Assembly: GCA_016868105.1 (NCBI GenBank)
Contig: VGIA01000003.1
Location: 1-54,101, forward strand
From: Betaproteobacteria bacterium
GTDB taxonomy: Bacteria > Pseudomonadota > Gammaproteobacteria > Burkholderiales > SG8-39
Direction of reading: 5' to 3'
Length of the DNA: 54,101 bases
The stretch's first letter is position 1. Every line of letters starts with the position of its first letter. The notes under the pieces were generated by a model. It had not been told where the DNA came from and made no database searches. It worked only from the letters and a program-made list of their open reading frames with translations. Below, one piece after another: positions 42,188 to 51,301 of the stretch. Both the position numbers and the translations under genes were made by a program.

Positions 42188-42385
42188 AGCCCCCCGTCGT
42201 TCAGCCACAGCCGGCCCCGTCGCGCTTCAGGCGCCGGTTCTCCCGCTCCAGATCCTGCAGCCGCGGGGCCTGAGCCGTGATGCCGGCGCGCCTTCTAAGC
42301 CAGGCGGATCGATCTGCCCTCGCCCACCAGCACCTCAATCTGCCGCAGCTTCGCCACCGCCCGCTCCGGGCTATACTGCTCAATC
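42188..42385 (-). mobile_element. IS3-family (IS407-like) transposase scar
   Basis: The minus strand carries broken pieces of orfA and orf[21 protein letters not shown] then EGRSIRLA and a stop is the orfA helix-turn-helix start. In another frame, [13 protein letters not shown] is the orfA leucine-zipper-like helix. In a third, [10 protein letters not shown] is the start of the orfB catalytic part. The rest is deleted. No terminal inverted repeats were found. It abuts the IS91 fragment at about 42188. Confidence 0.65.
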
Positions 42386-42459
42386 GCGATCGATAGAGCG
42401 CCTCTTCCAAGTTGATAAATACAGCATTCAACCCGGCACAGAAAGAGCCAGTCAGGTCA

Positions 42460-42502
42460 ACATGGTAGGGGTCGTTGGTTCGGGTCCGATCGCGCCCACC
42501 AA
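42460..42502 (+). repeat. Right copy of 43-bp direct repeat (displaced tRNA-Val 3' half; attR-like)
   Basis: It differs from 39090-39132 at three positions, all transitions to G or C (42483, 42488, 42497). It holds the anticodon-distal half of the tRNA including CCA but no 5' half, so it is not a tRNA. An ATG at 42462 opens the thrS frame inside it. Confidence 0.7.
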
Positions 42503-44417
42503 CTCTGCGGCCTCCCCGTTGAACATCAAACTGCCGGACGGCACGGTGAAGGGCTTTCCGGGCCCGGTCACCGTCGCCGAGGTGGCCCAGTCGATCGGCC
42601 CGGGCCTGGCGAAGGCCGCGCTCGCCGGCAAGGTGAACGGCCGGCTGGTGGACACCGGCTTTCGCATCGAGGGCGACGCCGAGCTGGCCGTGGTCACGCC
42701 CAAGAGCCCCGAGGGCCTCGACATCCTGCGCCATTCCACCTCGCACCTCATGGCGCAGGCGGTGCAGGAACTGTTCCCCGGCGCGCAGGTCACCATCGGC
42801 CCGGTGATCGAGAACGGCTTTTACTACGATTTCGCCTACAAGCGCCCGTTCACCCCCGAGGACCTCGCCGCCATCGAGAGGAGGATGGCCGAGATCGTGA
42901 AGCGCGACCTGCCGGTGCAGCGCAAGGAAATGCCGCGCGACGAGGCGGTCGAATTCTTCAGGTCCATCGGCGAGGCGTACAAGGCCGAGATCGTCGCCTC
43001 GATCCCCTCCCATGAGCCGATCTCGCTCTACGGCCAGGGCAACTGGATCGACCTGTGCCGGGGCCCGCACGTGCCCTCCACCGGCAAGCTGAAGGTGTTC
43101 AAGCTGATGCGCGTCGCGGGCGCCTACTGGCGCGGCGACTCCAACAACGAGATGCTCCAGCGCATCTACGGCACCGCCTGGGCGACCAAGGAGGAGCAGG
43201 ACGCCTACCTGAAGATGCTGCAGGAGGCCGAGCGGCGCGACCACCGGCGCCTGGGCCAGAGCCTGGACCTGTTCCACATCGAGGACGAGGCCCCCGGGAT
43301 GGCGTTCTGGCATCCCAAGGGCTGGACCCTGTGGCAGCAGGTGGAGCAGTACATGCGCCGGGTCTACCGGGAGAACGGCTACCAGGAGGTGCGCGGGCCC
43401 ACGGTGCTGCCGCGCGGCCTGTGGGAGAGCACCGGGCACTGGGAGAACTACCGCGAGAACATGTTCGTCACCGAGTCGGAGAAGCGCGACTACGCGTTGA
43501 AGCCGATGAACTGCCCGGGCCACATCCTGATCTACAACAAGGGCGTGAAGAGCTACCGCGACCTGCCGCTGCGTTTCGGCGAGTTCGGCTCCTGCCACCG
43601 CAACGAGCCCTCGGGCGCGCTGCACGGGCTGATGCGGGCGCGCGGCTTCACTCAGGACGACGGCCACATCTTCTGCACCGAGGAGCAGATCCTGCCCGAA
43701 TGCGTGGCCTATACCGCGCTGCTGCAGAAGGTCTACGCCCACTTCGGCTTCAGCGATATTATCTACAAGATCGCCACCCGCCCCGAGAAGCGCATCGGCT
43801 CGGACGAGGCCTGGGAGAAGTCCGAGCAGGCGTTGATCGAATCGCTGCGGCGATCGGGGGTCGCGTTCGAGATCTCGCCCGGGGAGGGCGCCTTCTACGG
43901 CCCCAAGATCGAGTATTCGCTCAAGGACGCCATCGGCCGGGTCTGGCAGTGCGGCACCATGCAGGTGGACTTCAACCTGACCGCCCGCCTGGGGGCCCAG
44001 TACGTGGCGGCCGACAACACGCGCAAGACCCCGGTCATGTTGCACCGGGCGACGATTGGCTCCATGGAGCGGTTCCTGGGCATCCTGATCGAGCATTTCG
44101 GCGGCGCCTTTCCGCTCTGGCTGGCCCCGGAGCAGGTAGTGGTGCTGAACGTATCCGAGCACCAGGCCGAGTACGCCGAATGTGTGGCAAAAGCGCTACG
44201 CCAGGCCGGTTTCCGGGCTGTGGCGGATTTGCGAAACGAGAAGATTTCCTATAAAATTCGCGAACATAGCCTGCAGAAGCTGCCCTACCAGGTAGTGGTC
44301 GGCGACAAGGAAAAGCAGGCCGGAAGCGTGGCCGTGCGTACGCGCAGCGGTGAGGATCTCGGGGCCATGGCCCTGGGAGACTTCATCCGGCGCCTCGAGA
44401 CAGAGGCGGGCGCGTAG
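42462..44417 (+). CDS. thrS: Threonyl-tRNA synthetase
   Basis: Charges tRNA-Thr and edits mis-charged serine. The family domains are in order: TGS (from [20 protein letters not shown]), editing domain with [20 protein letters not shown], class II core with zinc-ligand region [42 protein letters not shown], and the C-terminal anticodon-binding domain ([14 protein letters not shown]). Two starts are possible. ATG 42462 gives 651 residues, with the first 14 or so codons formed from the displaced tRNA fragment. TTG 42519 gives 632 residues and matches the family start. Neither has a strong ribosome site. infC follows 44 bases later. Confidence 0.96.
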   Translation: MVGVVGSGPIAPTNSAASPLNIKLPDGTVKGFPGPVTVAEVAQSIGPGLAKAALAGKVNGRLVDTGFRIEGDAELAVVTPKSPEGLDILRHSTSHLMAQAVQELFPGAQVTIGPVIENGFYYDFAYKRPFTPEDLAAIERRMAEIVKRDLPVQRKEMPRDEAVEFFRSIGEAYKAEIVASIPSHEPISLYGQGNWIDLCRGPHVPSTGKLKVFKLMRVAGAYWRGDSNNEMLQRIYGTAWATKEEQDAYLKMLQEAERRDHRRLGQSLDLFHIEDEAPGMAFWHPKGWTLWQQVEQYMRRVYRENGYQEVRGPTVLPRGLWESTGHWENYRENMFVTESEKRDYALKPMNCPGHILIYNKGVKSYRDLPLRFGEFGSCHRNEPSGALHGLMRARGFTQDDGHIFCTEEQILPECVAYTALLQKVYAHFGFSDIIYKIATRPEKRIGSDEAWEKSEQALIESLRRSGVAFEISPGEGAFYGPKIEYSLKDAIGRVWQCGTMQVDFNLTARLGAQYVAADNTRKTPVMLHRATIGSMERFLGILIEHFGGAFPLWLAPEQVVVLNVSEHQAEYAECVAKALRQAGFRAVADLRNEKISYKIREHSLQKLPYQVVVGDKEKQAGSVAVRTRSGEDLGAMALGDFIRRLETEAGA

Positions 44418-44461
44418 GGGCACGGCCGCATTTTTTTGACCCGAAGAAGGAGCTATCACCC

Positions 44462-45064
44462 ATCGCACTCGAGAGATCGCAACGCATCAACGGGGAGATC
44501 ACCGCGCCGCAGGTGCGGCTGGTCGCCGACGAAGGTGAGCAGCTGGGCATCGTGGCCATCGCCGACGCGCTGAGGCTGGCCGAAGAGCGCAACGTGGACC
44601 TGGTGGAAATCGCGCCCTTGGCGGTGCCGCCGGTCTGCAAGCTGATGGACTATGGCAAGTTCCGCTACCGGGAGCAGAAGAAGGCGCACGAGGCCAAGCT
44701 CAAGCAAAAGCAGATCCAGGTCAAGGAAATCAAGTTCCGGCCCGGCACCGACGACGGCGACTACAAGATCAAGGTCGGCAAGCTGATCGCGTTTCTCGAG
44801 GAGGGCGACAAGGCCAAGGTGACCCTGCGCTTCAGGGGTCGCGAGATGGCGCACCAGGAATTCGGCCTGCGCCTGCTGGAGCGGGTGAAGGCGGACCTGG
44901 AGGGCGTGGCGCTCGTCGAGCAGTTCCCGAAGCTCGAGGGGCGGCAGATGGTGATGGTGCTGGCGCCCAGGAAGAAGGTGCTGGTGGTTTCCCGGGGCAG
45001 CAAGCCGAAGAAGAAGGCTGCAGCAGCGGCGCAGGCGCCGGCGGCGAAGCCCGCGGCAGCCTAG
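44462..45064 (+). CDS. infC: Translation initiation factor IF-3, rare ATC start
   Basis: IF-3 binds the 30S subunit and rejects non-canonical start codons. The family N-terminus [20 protein letters not shown] is encoded only if translation begins at ATC 44462, in frame and 10 bases after AAGAAGGAG. AUU or AUC starts are the known basis of IF-3 autoregulation. The first ordinary in-frame start (at 44513) would cut 17 conserved residues. Total 200 residues: N-domain to [19 protein letters not shown], linker, and C-domain ([19 protein letters not shown]), with an Ala/Lys-rich tail. Confidence 0.93.
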   Translation: MALERSQRINGEITAPQVRLVADEGEQLGIVAIADALRLAEERNVDLVEIAPLAVPPVCKLMDYGKFRYREQKKAHEAKLKQKQIQVKEIKFRPGTDDGDYKIKVGKLIAFLEEGDKAKVTLRFRGREMAHQEFGLRLLERVKADLEGVALVEQFPKLEGRQMVMVLAPRKKVLVVSRGSKPKKKAAAAAQAPAAKPAAA

Positions 45065-45178
45065 GGCGGGGCAAGTACAAGGCCCGCGAGAGGCCTGCCC
45101 AAGTGATGTCCGAGGCATCAAGCGCCGGCGAAGCTGGCCGCCCGGGGTCAGTCCAAAACCAGAGCAAGGAGCAGTTTC
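45065..45178 (+). promoter_or_regulatory. Structured leader between infC and rpmI
   Basis: This 114-base gap is long for the cluster and contains short hairpins, for example GATG (45103-45106) with CATC (45116-45119), and GCCGGC with GCTGGC around GAA. In E. coli the L20 protein represses rpmI-rplT through such an RNA structure; whether this leader does so is inference. A GGAG ribosome site precedes rpmI. Confidence 0.3.
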
Positions 45179-45379
45179 ATGCCGAAGATGAAGTCCAAGA
45201 AGTCGGCCTCCAAGCGCTTCAAGGTCCGCCCCGGCGGCACCATCAGGCGCTCCAAGGCCTTCATGCGCCACATCCTCACCAAGAAGTCGACCAAGACCAA
45301 GAGGAAGCTGCGCGGCACGGCCAAGGTGCACGATTCCAACCTGCGCGCGGTGCGCGCCATGCTGCCGTACTCGAGCTGA
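45179..45379 (+). CDS. rpmI: Ribosomal protein bL35
   Basis: Large-subunit protein of 66 residues, very basic, with the family start [19 protein letters not shown] and the block [19 protein letters not shown]. Ribosome site AAGGAG lies before ATG 45179. It is ten bases from rplT, the conserved rpmI-rplT pair. Confidence 0.97.
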   Translation: MPKMKSKKSASKRFKVRPGGTIRRSKAFMRHILTKKSTKTKRKLRGTAKVHDSNLRAVRAMLPYSS

Positions 45380-45389
45380 GGAGCGCGCC

Positions 45390-45749
45390 ATGCCGAGAGT
45401 CAAGCGTGGAGTAACGGCGCGGGCGCGCCACCAGAAGGTCCTCGCCAAGGCCAAGGGCTTCCGCGGCCGCCGGGGCAGCGTCTACCGCGTCGCCAAGGAA
45501 GCGGTGATGAAGGCGGGGCAGTACGCTTACCGCGACCGCCGCAACAGGAAGCGCGACTTCCGGGCCCTGTGGATCGCCCGCATCAACGCCGCGGTGCGCG
45601 AGCTGGGCCTGACCTACAGTGCGTTCATGGCCGGGTTGAAGAGGGCGAACATCGAGATCGACCGCAAGGTGCTGGCGGACCTGGCGGTGCTCGACAAGCC
45701 CGCGTTCGCGCGCATCGCGAACCAGGTCAAGGCCAGCACCACCCACTGA
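45390..45749 (+). CDS. rplT: Ribosomal protein bL20
   Basis: Large-subunit assembly protein of 119 residues: [40 protein letters not shown], then the globular part ([40 protein letters not shown]). Full length. In E. coli it controls its own operon. The ribosome site GAGGAG lies in the gap after rpmI; pheS follows after 22 bases. Confidence 0.98.
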   Translation: MPRVKRGVTARARHQKVLAKAKGFRGRRGSVYRVAKEAVMKAGQYAYRDRRNRKRDFRALWIARINAAVRELGLTYSAFMAGLKRANIEIDRKVLADLAVLDKPAFARIANQVKASTTH

Positions 45750-45771
45750 GTCGGTCCCCAGGGTTGCGGGG

Positions 45772-46827
45772 ATGCCCGACATCGACAGCATCGTCGCCCG
45801 CGCCGAGGCGGAGTTCGCCGCGGCGGCGGATGCCGCCGCGCTGGAGAACGCGAAGGCGCGCTACCTGGGCAAGGCGGGCGAGCTAACCGCCCTGCTGAAG
45901 CAACTGGGCGCGGCCGCGCCCGAGGAGCGCAAGCGCCAGGGTGCCGCGATCAACGACGCCAAGGCGCGCATCGAGGCTGCCCTGGAGGCGCGCCGAGCCG
46001 GCCTCGCCGAGGCCCGCCTCAATTCGCGCCTCGCCCAAGAGGCGCTCGACGTCACCCTGCCCGGCCGCGGCAGTTGCCGCGGCGGCCTGCACCCGATCAC
46101 CCGCGCCTGGCAGCGGGTCGAGACGATCTTCCGCAGCATCGGCTTCGAGGTCGCCGACGGCCCGGAGATCGAGAACGACTGGTACAACTTCACCGCGCTC
46201 AACAATCCGGAGAACCATCCCGCGCGCTCGATGCAGGACACGTTTTACGTCGACCTCAAGGATGGCAACGGAAAAGATGGCGGGCTTCCGCTTCTGCTGC
46301 GCACGCACACCAGCCCGATGCAGGTACGCTACGCGAGGATGTGGGCACAACGGCACCGCGGAGCCTCGCCGATGCCCGCGATCAAGGTGATCGCGCCGGG
46401 CCGCACCTACCGCGTCGACTCGGACGCGACCCACTCGCCTATGTTCCACCAGGTCGAGGGACTGTGGATCGACGAGGATGTGAGCTTCGCCGACTTGAAG
46501 GGCGTGTACGTGGACTTCCTGCGCCGCTTCTTCGAGTCAGACGAGCTGCAGGTCCGCTTCCGGCCGTCCTACTTCCCGTTCACCGAACCTTCCGCCGAGA
46601 TCGACCTGCAATTCGCCTCCGGCCCGCTCGAGGGCCGCTGGCTGGAATTGTCGGGCGCCGGCCAGGTGCACCCGCAGGTGGTGCGCAACTTCGGCCTCGA
46701 CCCGGAAAAGTACATCGGCTTCGCCTTCGGCTCGGGCCTGGAGCGCCTGACCATGCTGCGCTACGGCATCGATGACCTGCGGCTGTTCTTCGACGGCGAC
46801 CTGCGCTTCCTGAGGCAGTTCAACTGA
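45772..46827 (+). CDS. pheS: Phenylalanyl-tRNA synthetase alpha subunit
   Basis: Catalytic subunit of the (alpha-beta)2 enzyme. The 351 residues have an N-terminal coiled coil (about 1-85), then [20 protein letters not shown], motif 1 [31 protein letters not shown], motif 2 region [12 protein letters not shown], and motif 3 [19 protein letters not shown]. Family length is usual. A small extension ([14 protein letters not shown]) is present in the catalytic domain. pheT follows after 19 bases. Confidence 0.97.
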   Translation: MPDIDSIVARAEAEFAAAADAAALENAKARYLGKAGELTALLKQLGAAAPEERKRQGAAINDAKARIEAALEARRAGLAEARLNSRLAQEALDVTLPGRGSCRGGLHPITRAWQRVETIFRSIGFEVADGPEIENDWYNFTALNNPENHPARSMQDTFYVDLKDGNGKDGGLPLLLRTHTSPMQVRYARMWAQRHRGASPMPAIKVIAPGRTYRVDSDATHSPMFHQVEGLWIDEDVSFADLKGVYVDFLRRFFESDELQVRFRPSYFPFTEPSAEIDLQFASGPLEGRWLELSGAGQVHPQVVRNFGLDPEKYIGFAFGSGLERLTMLRYGIDDLRLFFDGDLRFLRQFN

Positions 46828-46846
46828 GCGCGAGCGCGAACCTTTC

Positions 46847-49228
46847 ATGATCGTCCCCGAGTACTGGCTGCGCGATTTCGTCGACTGGTCCATGCCCATG
46901 GACCGGCTGGCGCGCGAGCTCACCATGGCCGGACTCGAGGTCGAGGCCTGCGAGCCGGTGGCGCCGCCGCTGCCGGGGGTGGTGGTCGGCGAGGTGCTGT
47001 CGGTGGCGCGCCACCCGGAGGCAAACAAGCTGAGCGTCTGCAGCGTGAACGCCGGCGGCAAGCCGGTGCAGGTGGTGTGTGGCGCGCCCAACGTGCGCGC
47101 CGGCATGAAGGCGCCCCTCGCGCTGCCGGGCGCGAAACTGGGCGGGCGCGAGATCAAGGCCGCTGCGCTGCGCGGCGTGGCGAGCAACGGCATGCTGTGC
47201 TCGGCCCTTGAACTGGGCCTGTCCGAGGACCAGGCCGGGCTGCTCGAGCTGCCGGCCGCGGCGCGGCCGGGCAGCGGCGTGCGCGAGGCGCTGGCGCTGG
47301 AGGAGCGCTTGCTGAGCCTGAAGCTCACGCCCAACCGCGGCGACTGCCTGTCCGTGCTTGGCGTGGCGCGCGAAGTTGCCGCGCTTACCGGCGCCAAGCT
47401 GAAGGCCCACGCGCCCAAGCCGGTGGCAGCCAAGGGCAAGGCGAAGCACCCGTTGCGCATCACCGACGCCGAGGGCTGCGGCCGCTTCGCGGGACGCGTG
47501 ATCCGCGGCGTGGACGCGGCGGCGCCGACACCGGACTGGATGCGCCGGAGGCTGGAGCGCGCCGGGCAGCGCTCCATCTCCGCGCTGGTGGACGTGACCA
47601 ACTACGTGATGCTCGAGCTCGGCCGCCCGCTGCACGTCTACGACCAGGACAAGCTCTCGGGCGCGATAGACGTGCGCTGGGGCCGCGCCGGCGAGAAGGT
47701 GCTGCTGCTCAACGGCCAGCAGGTCGAGGTGGACAGCTCGGTGCTGTGCATCACCGACGACTCCGGCCCGATCGGGCTGGCCGGGATCATGGGCGGGGAG
47801 AGCACCAAGGCCGAGACCACGACCCGGAACCTGTTCCTCGAATCGGCGTTCTTCTTCCCCGGGGCCATCGCCGGGCGCGCGCGGCGCTACGGCTTCTCCA
47901 GCGACGCCTCGCACCGCTTCGAGCGCGGCGTGGACTTCGAGAGCAACGTCCCGGGCATCGAGCGCGCCACGAAGCTGATCCTGGAGATCTGCGGCGGCGA
48001 GCCCGGCCCGACGGTGGACCTGGTCAAGCGCCTGCCGAAGCGAAAGCCGGTGCGCATGCGCGTCGCGCGCGCGCAAAAAGTGATCGGCATGCCGATCCGG
48101 AAGACCGAGATGGCGGCGGTGTTCAAGCGGCTGGGACTGCCGGCGAGGCACAAATCCGGATCCTTCACGGTGCAGCCGCCGTCGTTCCGCTTCGACCTCG
48201 AGATCGAGGAAGACCTGATCGAGGAAGTCGCCAGGATCCATGGTTTCGAGAACATCCCCGCGAATCCTCCGCGCGGGCCGGCGAAGATGGCGGCGCTGCC
48301 CGAGGCGAGGCGCAGCCTGCACGCGGTGCGCGAACGCCTCGCCGCGCGCGACTACCAGGAGACGATCAACTTCGCCTTCGTCGAGCCGGCGTGGGAGGCG
48401 GATTTCGCCGGCAACGCCCACCCGGTGCGCCTGCTCAACCCGATTGCCAGCCACGCCTCGGTCATGCGCAGCACGCTGCTGGGCTCGCTGGTGGCGAACA
48501 TTCGCGCCAACCATGCCCGCAGGCTCGCGCGCATCCGCGTCTTCGAGGTGGGTCGGGTCTACCTGCGCGAGCCTTCGGCCAAGGACGGGCCCCTGGAGGT
48601 GGCCGGCCTGCGCCAGCCCGTACGCGTCGCCGCGGCCGCCTTCGGGCCGGCGCTGGAGGAGCAGTGGGGAACCCCGGCGCGGGCGGTGGATTTCTTCGAC
48701 CTCAAGGCCGACCTGGAGGCGCTGCTCGCGCCGCGGCTGGCGCGCTTCGAGGCCGCCGCGCATCCGGCGCTGCACCCCGGGCGCGCGGCGCGCGTGTTGC
48801 TCGAGGGCGCCCCGGTGGGCTGGCTGGGCGAGTTGCATCCCCGCTGGCAGCAGAAATACGAGTTGCCCCAGCCGCCGGTCCTGTTCGAGGTGGAGGCGGC
48901 AAGCCTCACCGAGGCGCCCCTGCCACGGCCGACCCATTGCTCCCGGTTGCCGCCGGTGATCCGGGACATCGCCCTCCTGGTGGACACCGAGGTGTCGGTC
49001 CAGGCCCTGCTGGATTCGGTCCGAGAGGTCGAACTGCCCATCGTCCAGGGGGTCCGCCTGTTCGATTTTTACCAGGGCCCGAACCTGCCACCGGGGAAGA
49101 AAAGCCTTGCGTTCCGTGTAGTTATGCAAGACACTGAACGAACCCTCACGGATGCGGAGGCCGATTCGGCGCGGCAGGCGCTGGTCGAGCTGTGGGGTCG
49201 CCGTTTCGCTGCCCAGCAACGCGCATAA
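46847..49228 (+). CDS. pheT: Phenylalanyl-tRNA synthetase beta subunit
   Basis: Beta subunit with editing and anticodon-binding parts, 793 residues: tRNA-binding OB fold (about 40-150, VGEVLSVARHPEANKLSVC), B3/4 editing domain (about 205-380, SALVDVTNYVMLELGRPLHV), B5 DNA-binding-like domain (about 400-475), a pseudo-catalytic core (LLNPIASHASVMRSTLLGSL) and the C-terminal ferredoxin-fold anticodon-binding domain ending DTERTLTDAEADSARQAL. ihfA follows after a short AT-rich gap with its own promoter-like sequence. Confidence 0.97.
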   Translation: MIVPEYWLRDFVDWSMPMDRLARELTMAGLEVEACEPVAPPLPGVVVGEVLSVARHPEANKLSVCSVNAGGKPVQVVCGAPNVRAGMKAPLALPGAKLGGREIKAAALRGVASNGMLCSALELGLSEDQAGLLELPAAARPGSGVREALALEERLLSLKLTPNRGDCLSVLGVAREVAALTGAKLKAHAPKPVAAKGKAKHPLRITDAEGCGRFAGRVIRGVDAAAPTPDWMRRRLERAGQRSISALVDVTNYVMLELGRPLHVYDQDKLSGAIDVRWGRAGEKVLLLNGQQVEVDSSVLCITDDSGPIGLAGIMGGESTKAETTTRNLFLESAFFFPGAIAGRARRYGFSSDASHRFERGVDFESNVPGIERATKLILEICGGEPGPTVDLVKRLPKRKPVRMRVARAQKVIGMPIRKTEMAAVFKRLGLPARHKSGSFTVQPPSFRFDLEIEEDLIEEVARIHGFENIPANPPRGPAKMAALPEARRSLHAVRERLAARDYQETINFAFVEPAWEADFAGNAHPVRLLNPIASHASVMRSTLLGSLVANIRANHARRLARIRVFEVGRVYLREPSAKDGPLEVAGLRQPVRVAAAAFGPALEEQWGTPARAVDFFDLKADLEALLAPRLARFEAAAHPALHPGRAARVLLEGAPVGWLGELHPRWQQKYELPQPPVLFEVEAASLTEAPLPRPTHCSRLPPVIRDIALLVDTEVSVQALLDSVREVELPIVQGVRLFDFYQGPNLPPGKKSLAFRVVMQDTERTLTDAEADSARQALVELWGRRFAAQQRA

Positions 49229-49232
49229 AAAG

Positions 49233-49238
49233 TAAAAT
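49233..49238 (+). promoter_or_regulatory. Possible -10 element for ihfA
   Basis: TAAAAT in an AT-rich gap of 34 bases, 24 bases before the ihfA ATG. The surrounding AAAGTAAAAT also occurs at 8484-8493 before phaC. No clear -35. Confidence 0.35.
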
Positions 49239-49262
49239 TATTAGATCTATCATGGAGTTGCA

Positions 49263-49574
49263 ATGACTCTGACCAAGGCCGAACTGGCTGACCTGCTGTT
49301 CGAGAAGATCGGGCTGAACAAGCGCGAGGCCAAGGACATGGTGGAGGCGTTCTTTGAGGAAATCCGCGGTGCGCTCGAGCGTGGCGAGAGCGTGAAGCTG
49401 TCGGGTTTCGGCAACTTCCAGTTGCGCGACAAGCCGCAGCGCCCCGGCCGCAATCCGAAAACCGGCGAGGAGATCCCGATCAGTGCCCGCCGGGTGGTCA
49501 CCTTCCACGCCAGCCAGAAACTGAAAGCCATGGTCGAGAAGTCGCGCCATGGAGCCAAGCAGCAGGAAAACTGA
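49263..49574 (+). CDS. ihfA: Integration host factor alpha subunit
   Basis: DNA-bending nucleoid protein acting with IhfB in recombination, replication and promoter architecture. The 103 residues match the HU/IHF family: [24 protein letters not shown]-type turn [20 protein letters not shown], and the DNA-intercalating arm [20 protein letters not shown]. Ribosome site GGAG precedes ATG 49263. The pheT-ihfA-merR order is the standard one. The stop overlaps the merR-type gene by 26 bases. Confidence 0.97.
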   Translation: MTLTKAELADLLFEKIGLNKREAKDMVEAFFEEIRGALERGESVKLSGFGNFQLRDKPQRPGRNPKTGEEIPISARRVVTFHASQKLKAMVEKSRHGAKQQEN

Positions 49575-49950
49575 ACTACCGCCGATCCCTGCCAAGCGCT
49601 ACTTCACCATCGGTGAAGTGAGCGAGCTGTGCGGGGTGAAGCCGCACGTCCTGCGCTATTGGGAGCAGGAGTTCACGCAGTTGAAACCGGTCAAGCGCCG
49701 CGGCAACCGGCGCTACTACCAGCACCATGAGGTGCTGCTTATCCGCCGCATCCGCGAGCTGCTGTACGAGGCAGGGTTCACCATCAGCGGCGCCCGCCAC
49801 CGGCTCGATCACGGCGCCGGCGGGGACGACAGGTCCGAGCTGGTCGCGCGCCCGTCGCGCGCCGCCGCCGCCAGCGGCGCGGCGCCGCTGGCCGACCTGT
49901 TCGCGCTCAAGCGCGAGCTGAAGGATCTGCTGGAGGTCCTGCGTGCCTGA
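49549..49950 (+). CDS. MerR-family transcription regulator
   Basis: A 133-residue regulator with the MerR winged-helix domain: [40 protein letters not shown] and [20 protein letters not shown]. It ends with a short helix ([20 protein letters not shown]) and has no metal-binding cysteine loop, as is usual for the MerR gene that follows ihfA in proteobacteria. Target genes are unknown. Confidence 0.92.
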   Translation: MEPSSRKTELPPIPAKRYFTIGEVSELCGVKPHVLRYWEQEFTQLKPVKRRGNRRYYQHHEVLLIRRIRELLYEAGFTISGARHRLDHGAGGDDRSELVARPSRAAAASGAAPLADLFALKRELKDLLEVLRA

Positions 49951-49957
49951 TGTCCTG

Positions 49958-49963
49958 TAAAAT
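49958..49963 (+). promoter_or_regulatory. Probable -10 of tRNA-Pro
   Basis: TAAAAT lies nine bases before the tRNA, in the 22-base gap after the MerR gene, and is preceded by TG. The -35 would fall in the end of the MerR gene and is weak. Confidence 0.4.
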
Positions 49964-49972
49964 TGCGCTGTT

Positions 49973-50051
<79 letters not shown>

Positions 50052-50097
50052 TATCTCAAGCACCAAAAAGGGCAGGTGGCGGTTACATGCGCCGGCC

Positions 50098-51285
50098 TCA
50101 GTCCACCTTCGCCCCGCCGCGCACCCAGCGATCGAGCAGGGCGCGCTCCTGCGGCGTAATACCGGTGATGTTGCCCGGCGGCATCGCCCCGGAGAGCACC
50201 GTCTGCTGGTGAATCATCCTCGCCTGGAGGCGGACGCGCTCCGGCGCATCCAGCACCACGCCCTTCGGCGGCTCCGCCATGCCCTGGAAGGTGGGTTTTG
50301 CGGCGTGGCAGGAAACGCAGCGCAGCTCCATCACGCGCTGCACCTCGGCGTACTTCACCGCCGCCCCATCGTCTATGGAACGGGGCGAGAGCAGCACCGC
50401 GACCGCGAGCAGGACCGCGATGCCTGAGGCCAGCGGCCAGGCCGGGGCCCCGCCCTTGTGGCGCAGCACGAACCAGACCCGGATCAGGGCGCCGGAGACG
50501 GTGAGCGCCACCAGCACCAGCCAGTTCCAGCGGCTGCCGAAGGTCATGGCGTAGTGGCTGGAAATCATCACGAACAGGACCGGCAGGGTGAAGTAGGTGT
50601 TGTGCACGCTGCGCTGCTTGCCGGCGGCGGCGTGCCTCGGATCGGGCTCGCGGCCTTCCTGCTTCGCCCGCACCAGCTCGCGCTGCCCGGGAATGATGAC
50701 GTGGGCGACGTTGCCGACCATGATGGTGCCGAGAATGGCGCCGTAGTGGATGTAGGCGCCGCGGCCGCTGAAGACCAGGGTCAGGCCCCAGGCGGCGATT
50801 GCAAGCAGCACGAACAGCACGCCGGCGAGCGCTGCATCGTTGCGCCCCAGCGGCGAGCGGCACAGGACTTCGTAGAGGGCGAGGCCGGCCACCAGGCTGG
50901 CAAGGCCGATGCCGACCGCCTGCGCCCTCGACAGCGCCAGGACGGCCGGGTCCACCAGGTAGGTCTCGGCGTTGAGGTAGTAGATCAGCACCAGCAGCGC
51001 GAAGCCGGTGATCCAGGTCCAGTAGGCTTCCCACTTGAACCAGTGCAGGCGCTCGGGCAGCGCGGGCGGCGCCAGGTGGTACTTCTGCGCGTGGTAGAAG
51101 CCGCCGCCGTGCACCGCCCAGAGCTCGCCGGCGACGCCGCGCTCTCGATCCTGCGCACCCCTGGGGTCCTCCAGCGAGTTGTCCAGCCAGATGAAGTAGA
51201 GCGAGGCTCCGATCCAGGCGATGCCCACCACCAGGTGCGCCCAGCGCAGCAGCAGGCTCAGCCAGTCGAGGAGATAGGCCTGCAT
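50098..51285 (-). CDS. puuD: Urate hydroxylase PuuD (membrane urate oxidase with cytochrome c domain)
   Basis: Membrane enzyme that oxidises urate to 5-hydroxyisourate and passes electrons to the respiratory chain. From ATG 51285 it has 395 residues: about eight helices (LLLRWAHLVVGIAWIGASLYFIW; WTWITGFALLVLIYYLNAE and more) and a C-terminal periplasmic cytochrome c domain with CVSCH (323-327) and likely axial Met368 (SGAMPPGNIT). It is the first step of the purine module with uraH and uraD just upstream on the same strand. Confidence 0.93.
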   Translation of the reverse strand: MQAYLLDWLSLLLRWAHLVVGIAWIGASLYFIWLDNSLEDPRGAQDRERGVAGELWAVHGGGFYHAQKYHLAPPALPERLHWFKWEAYWTWITGFALLVLIYYLNAETYLVDPAVLALSRAQAVGIGLASLVAGLALYEVLCRSPLGRNDAALAGVLFVLLAIAAWGLTLVFSGRGAYIHYGAILGTIMVGNVAHVIIPGQRELVRAKQEGREPDPRHAAAGKQRSVHNTYFTLPVLFVMISSHYAMTFGSRWNWLVLVALTVSGALIRVWFVLRHKGGAPAWPLASGIAVLLAVAVLLSPRSIDDGAAVKYAEVQRVMELRCVSCHAAKPTFQGMAEPPKGVVLDAPERVRLQARMIHQQTVLSGAMPPGNITGITPQERALLDRWVRGGAKVD

Positions 51286-51301
51286 CAGCGCGCCATGCGA
51301 T

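Noticed and set aside
42201..44162. Minus-strand 653-codon frame across thrS
   Set aside because: It is antisense to thrS; its [12 protein letters not shown] segment is just the tRNA fragment translated backwards. Only the IS3 pieces at its end are real.
44418..44461. T-run ATTTTTTTGAC after thrS as a terminator
   Set aside because: No stable stem precedes the T-run, and infC is expected on the same transcript.
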